Below, one piece after another: positions 61,370-64,000 of a DNA stretch of 64,000 bases. The stretch's first letter is position 1, and every line of letters starts with the position of its first letter. The notes beneath the pieces are model-generated. The model did no database searches. It saw only the letters and a program-made list of their open reading frames with translations, and was not told where the DNA came from. Both the position numbers and the translations under genes were made by a program. The DNA lies in NCBI RefSeq assembly GCF_963583255.1, contig NC_084816.1:9501600-9565599 (forward strand), written 5' to 3'. This stretch comes from Pyrus communis (taxonomy: Eukaryota; Streptophyta; Magnoliopsida; Rosales; Rosaceae).

Positions 61370-61503
61370 AATGACCTTTTACCATAATGGTGGGAAGGTG
61401 TTGAACCCTTACATGATGGCGTGGGTTTAAATCCTGTTGGTGACTAATTTAACATCTAATCTAACAAAATCTATCGCCTAACCCACAAAAAAAAAAAAAA
61501 TAA

Positions 61504-61512
<9 letters not shown>
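61370..61512 (+). mobile_element. Probable tRNA-derived SINE
   Basis: TAATGGTGGGAAGGTGTTGA then GTGGGTTTAAATCCTGTTGG (B-box-like) and a poly(A) tail (61486-61511), followed by an AT microsatellite (61512-61541). Limits approximate. Confidence 0.5.

Positions 61513-61541
<29 letters not shown>
61512..61541. repeat. AT microsatellite
   Basis: About 15 AT units after the poly(A) stretch. Confidence 0.9.
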
Positions 61542-61545
<4 letters not shown>

Positions 61546-62284
61546 TGGAAAGTGACTGGACAACATCAATTTCACCTTCTCCATAGGGTAGTTGCCATTA
61601 CCTCTTTCTTGCTCTATCTTGTTTCGACCCATTTCTGATAGGATACATTGATCTTTTTTTGGGTCAAATGAATAATTCAGATTTTTCAGAATCTCTATTA
61701 TTTCATATAATTTCTTTTTATTTGGAAATGTTCGGATTGAAACGAAATTTTCATGCCAGAATCATAACTTTCTTTTAATTGACAAATTATAGAATGACAA
61801 GATAAGGCAACAACTTAACATCAAACTAACGACAAATGTATGTATCATAATTGCATTCTTGTGAGTCGAACATGAAAACCTCTTCATCCAAGATTGGTTC
61901 GCTATAAATTCTTTTGTGCTTTTATTAAGGGGAAAACTAACCAAAAACCCAAGAAAACTTTTCTTTTGATCATTAGGACAAAACTTTGCAAAAATGCCTA
62001 TCATGCCCCTCAAACATCAGTACAAGATTGCTCAGTTCACATGACTTCACTTAAAGGAAGAGACATGAAAACTGACACTTTCAGATAGCATTGCAATGCA
62101 AGAACCAAGGTGGCAACGCATGCAGCAGCCCAAGCCAAAATGGATTCATATGGCCAAAAGGAAGGAGAGACAAGTCAACCAATTTTCAGCAACAGTGCTG
62201 ACAACTTTCAGAAAAAAGTGTGCTGTCACTATTTAAAAAATTGTAAATAATTGAAAAGTTATTTTGTTTAGAGATTAGGCTTTG

Positions 62285-62292
62285 TATATAAG
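62285..62292 (+). promoter_or_regulatory. TATA box of the pararetroviral promoter
   Basis: TATATAAG followed by GGAGTTATTCC; transcription would start about 30 bp downstream, near 62315, in sequence rich in CACACGAAACACACAGC. This fits a full-length pregenomic RNA promoter. Confidence 0.65.
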
Positions 62293-62402
62293 GGAGTTAT
62301 TCCTCCCATTCAGGACACACGAAACACACAGCAGAGATACATCATACCTACACCAACCTTCAATCCTCATACACTCAAGCATTCAAAACCTTCCTAGCAT
62401 CC

Positions 62403-62459
62403 TTTGTAAACATTTCTTTGTAAACACTTCTCTTTGTAAACATTTTGTATATCAATAAA
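62403..62459 (+). terminator. Pararetroviral poly(A) module: TTTGTA x4 and AATAAA
   Basis: TTTGTA occurs at 62403, 62417, 62433 and 62444, and AATAAA at 62454-62459. In cauliflower mosaic virus, UUUGUA motifs are the known upstream enhancers of 3' processing. Lying about 170 bp after the TATA box, it would be passed once and used on the second pass in a circular template, giving the terminal redundancy typical of these viruses. Confidence 0.7.
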
Positions 62460-62832
62460 AGTTCAAGTGTACATATTCAAGAAATCTCCAAGTCTTAAGT
62501 AAGCTTTCTTTTCTTCCCTTAGTGTGTTTGTTTAATTAGACTTCTAGTCCAAAACAGGGAAACACTATTGTAGTTATATTATTAACCTGCTAAACTGACG
62601 ATCATACTTTGTTCAAGCACTCTGTTATAGTTGAATGCTTGCCATACAAATAATTGGACATTAACTAGGGTACCTCTGAGTTCTTCGTACCTCTGAGTTT
62701 AGTCGTTAAGGCCTTATACTTGTACTGTGAGTGGCCATCATGCTGAAACATGTCGAGTTCCATGTGCAAGGTTTTATGTCTAGTTGTTATAATGGCTATC
62801 CGACTATTTAACCGAGCCCTACTTTCCGAATT

Positions 62833-62844
62833 TGGTATCAGAGC
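62833..62844 (+). other. tRNA-Met primer-binding site
   Basis: TGGTATCAGAGC, complementary to the 3' end of plant initiator tRNA-Met, 12 of 12 as commonly quoted, in the leader about 95 bp before the first ORF. The position fits a pararetrovirus; no LTR end (CA) directly precedes it as would be expected for a copia element. Confidence 0.8.
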
Positions 62845-62937
62845 CAAGTTTAGCATTTTAATAGTATAATTATAATAGTAAAGTACCTTGAGGACGGAAG
62901 TCATTAACACAACTGATATCACACTTGCTTATTTTAT

Positions 62938-63261
62938 ATGAACAACAGATATTATTGTCCTTGTAGACCTTGTCAACCACAACCACCATGTATTTATTGT
63001 CCCAGACATCCAACTATAAATAGTATAAAGAGAAGATTAGCATACATATCCAAAAGAATTAGCAGGACTTTGAAGAAGCAAAAGTTTTATCTTGGTTATC
63101 TTGAACATCCTTCATTTATTTGTAAATATAATAATACTGAAGTGCAGCATAAGGTTTTAGAAGCAAAAAGAGCAACAGATCAAACTTTAGAGACCTTAAG
63201 AGAAGAAAGAGAGTTTCTAAGAAATCAGTTAGCAGTAACTTTAGAGAAAGGTAGACTGTAG
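62938..63261 (+). CDS. Intact Cys-rich 107-aa ORF upstream of the ORF1-like frame
   Basis: Complete from ATG to TAG without a break. Residues 8-24 hold a cysteine/proline cluster (CPCRPCQPQPPCIYCPRHP), which could bind zinc. Residues about 30-50 are basic (KRRLAYISKRISRTLKKQK). The C-terminal 40 residues (from EVQHKVLEAKRATDQTLETL) look like an amphipathic coiled coil. It stops 3 bp before the start of the next frame, an arrangement typical of the leaky-scanning ORF series in badnaviruses. I cannot match it to a known ORF; badnaviruses usually have their ORF1 in this place, which here seems to be the next frame. Intactness next to decayed frames may be chance. Confidence 0.55.
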   Translation: MNNRYYCPCRPCQPQPPCIYCPRHPTINSIKRRLAYISKRISRTLKKQKFYLGYLEHPSFICKYNNTEVQHKVLEAKRATDQTLETLREEREFLRNQLAVTLEKGRL

Positions 63262-63264
63262 TTT

Positions 63265-63768
63265 ATGATAGATTACCTTAATTTAGAAATTAGTGAACCA
63301 CAAAAAAGAAAAATAACCTCAGACCAAAATAGTTTAGTTTGTTATTTCCCATTGAGAAAGCATAATCATATTTTGCATAGTGAAGAAAATCCATAAGCCA
63401 ATTGTATTGTAGATCTTATTATTAGTCAAGCAGAAAATATAAAATTAGAAAATAATAAGCATAATCATTTGTTAAACCAGTTGTTAGAGTATTTTCAGAA
63501 AAATTCCATAAAAACAATTAGACAAAATTTAGACTATATTACATCTTAGTTAGAAGATAATAATAAAAATATTCAAAAGTTTCCTAGCAAAAGAGAGATA
63601 AAAGAGCTTGTTGACCTCATAGATAGTAAGCCGAAGCAAGTAGAACTTAGATCATTAGAAATAGTTGAGCAGTTAAAATTAGAAGTTCAAAAAATTTAAT
63701 TAGTGCAAAAAGAGTTGAGTGAACAAGTAGATAAGTTACATAATAAAATAGATAAATTATTAGTTTAA
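63265..63768 (+). pseudogene. Badnavirus ORF1-like frame with three stops
   Basis: One reading frame of 167 codons from ATG 63265 to TAA 63766-63768 carries in-frame stops at codons 44, 95 and 145 (63394, 63547, 63697). The start has YLNLEIS, and the C-terminal part (KREIKELVDLIDSKPKQVEL, then a heptad-like helix) resembles the DUF1319-type badnavirus ORF1 product, a small virion-associated protein. The frame is otherwise open, so the damage is point mutations, with no frameshift. The terminal TAA shares its last base with the ATG of the next frame. Confidence 0.6.
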
Positions 63769-64000
63769 TGACTGATTCTAGAACTAGCAGAAAATATATC
63801 TAAGCTTTGAAAGAAATTAGTAAACTAGACAAAGAACCAGTAGGTTTAACAGATTTTTCAACACAAGTATCCAGTAGTAATATTCCCATTAGACAAAATA
63901 ATTTAATTATTCAATTAGTTTTAAGTTTGGCTGAAAAATTAGATCAAGTTGAAGAACAAATAGCAGAAATAAATCAAGTTTTACATAACGCATCTCCATC
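63768..64000 (+). pseudogene. Badnavirus ORF2-like frame, one stop, cut by window end
   Basis: Starts at ATG 63768, overlapping the previous stop (TAATG). Codon 12 is TAA (63801). Beyond it, residues such as KEPVGLTDFS and NNLIIQLVLSLAEKLDQVEE resemble the small ORF2 product of badnaviruses/tungrovirus P12, a nucleic-acid-binding protein with a helical segment. The frame is open to the window end. Confidence 0.6.

Larger units (their letters stand above)
61560..64000 (+). mobile_element. Endogenous pararetrovirus, badnavirus/tungrovirus-like (5' part)
   Basis: Old integrated copy of a plant pararetrovirus (Caulimoviridae), running off the window end. In order: a presumed promoter region; TATATAAG (62285); four TTTGTA motifs and AATAAA (62403-62459); a leader; a tRNA-Met primer site TGGTATCAGAGC (62833-62844); then three closely packed frames. 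This order (promoter, short terminal redundancy with poly(A) signal, primer site in the leader, small ORFs before a polyprotein) is that of badnaviruses and tungroviruses. The ORF1-like frame has three stops and the ORF2-like frame one, so the copy is decayed. The left limit is a guess. The polyprotein lies beyond the window. Confidence 0.75.

Noticed and set aside
62833..62844. Primer site as part of a copia LTR retrotransposon
   Set aside because: No LTR end directly before it, and the downstream frames look like small pararetroviral ORFs, with no gag; not fully excluded without the sequence beyond the window.

Overview
The window is nuclear DNA of a flowering plant: AT-rich, intron-rich genes with GT-AG borders, and large tracts of transposons. 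The gene content and repeat types suggest a woody rosid, possibly Rosaceae; that family-level guess is inference. Four protein-coding genes can be assembled completely, exon by exon, with every reading phase closing: a PLATZ zinc-binding protein (minus strand, 1834-3097, 210 aa), a serine carboxypeptidase-like protein of the SCPL51 type (plus, 9860-17992, 466 aa), a VPS50/syndetin-like tethering subunit (minus, 21874-36215, 25 exons, 1068 aa) and VPS41 of the HOPS complex (plus, 45436-58311, 19 exons, 957 aa). From memory, PLATZ, SCPL51 and the VPS50-like gene are also close neighbours in Arabidopsis (At2g27930, At2g27920, At2g27900), so the left half looks like a conserved eudicot block. VPS50 (EARP, recycling endosomes) and VPS41 (HOPS, vacuole fusion) lie head to head across 9.2 kb of transposons.

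The space between genes, and several introns, are a record of nested transposition. From left to right: a decayed copia RNase H fragment; an antisense SINE; a 5'-truncated LINE with a perfect 20-bp target duplication inside a MITE arm; a long-TIR element with a second copy at 39.7-40.4 kb; the 4.7-kb last intron of SCPL51, holding a MITE and a 624-bp TRIM split at its primer-binding site by a 972-bp element; a fold-back element with a 9-bp target duplication (18775-19871); MITEs and an RTE-type LINE tail in VPS50 introns; a 3-kb hAT-like element carrying 4.5 tandem copies of a 346-bp unit; a solo LTR interrupted by a CTAGGCG-rich element; and an acidic A-rich ORF in VPS41 intron 6.

The right end is the most unusual part. 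A 1454-bp Pack-MULE (59795-61248) has long terminal inverted repeats, a perfect 10-bp target duplication and pieces of two host genes: a TAF8-like histone fold and an ABAP1/ARIA-like armadillo protein. From about 61.6 kb to the window end lies the start of an endogenous pararetrovirus of badnavirus/tungrovirus type. It has a TATA box, TTTGTA polyadenylation enhancers with AATAAA, a tRNA-Met primer site and a tightly packed ORF series. The ORF1-like and ORF2-like frames carry stop codons, but an extra upstream Cys-rich 107-aa ORF is intact and has no counterpart I can name.

No tRNA, rRNA or CRISPR features were found. All family names are from pattern recognition; no database search was run.
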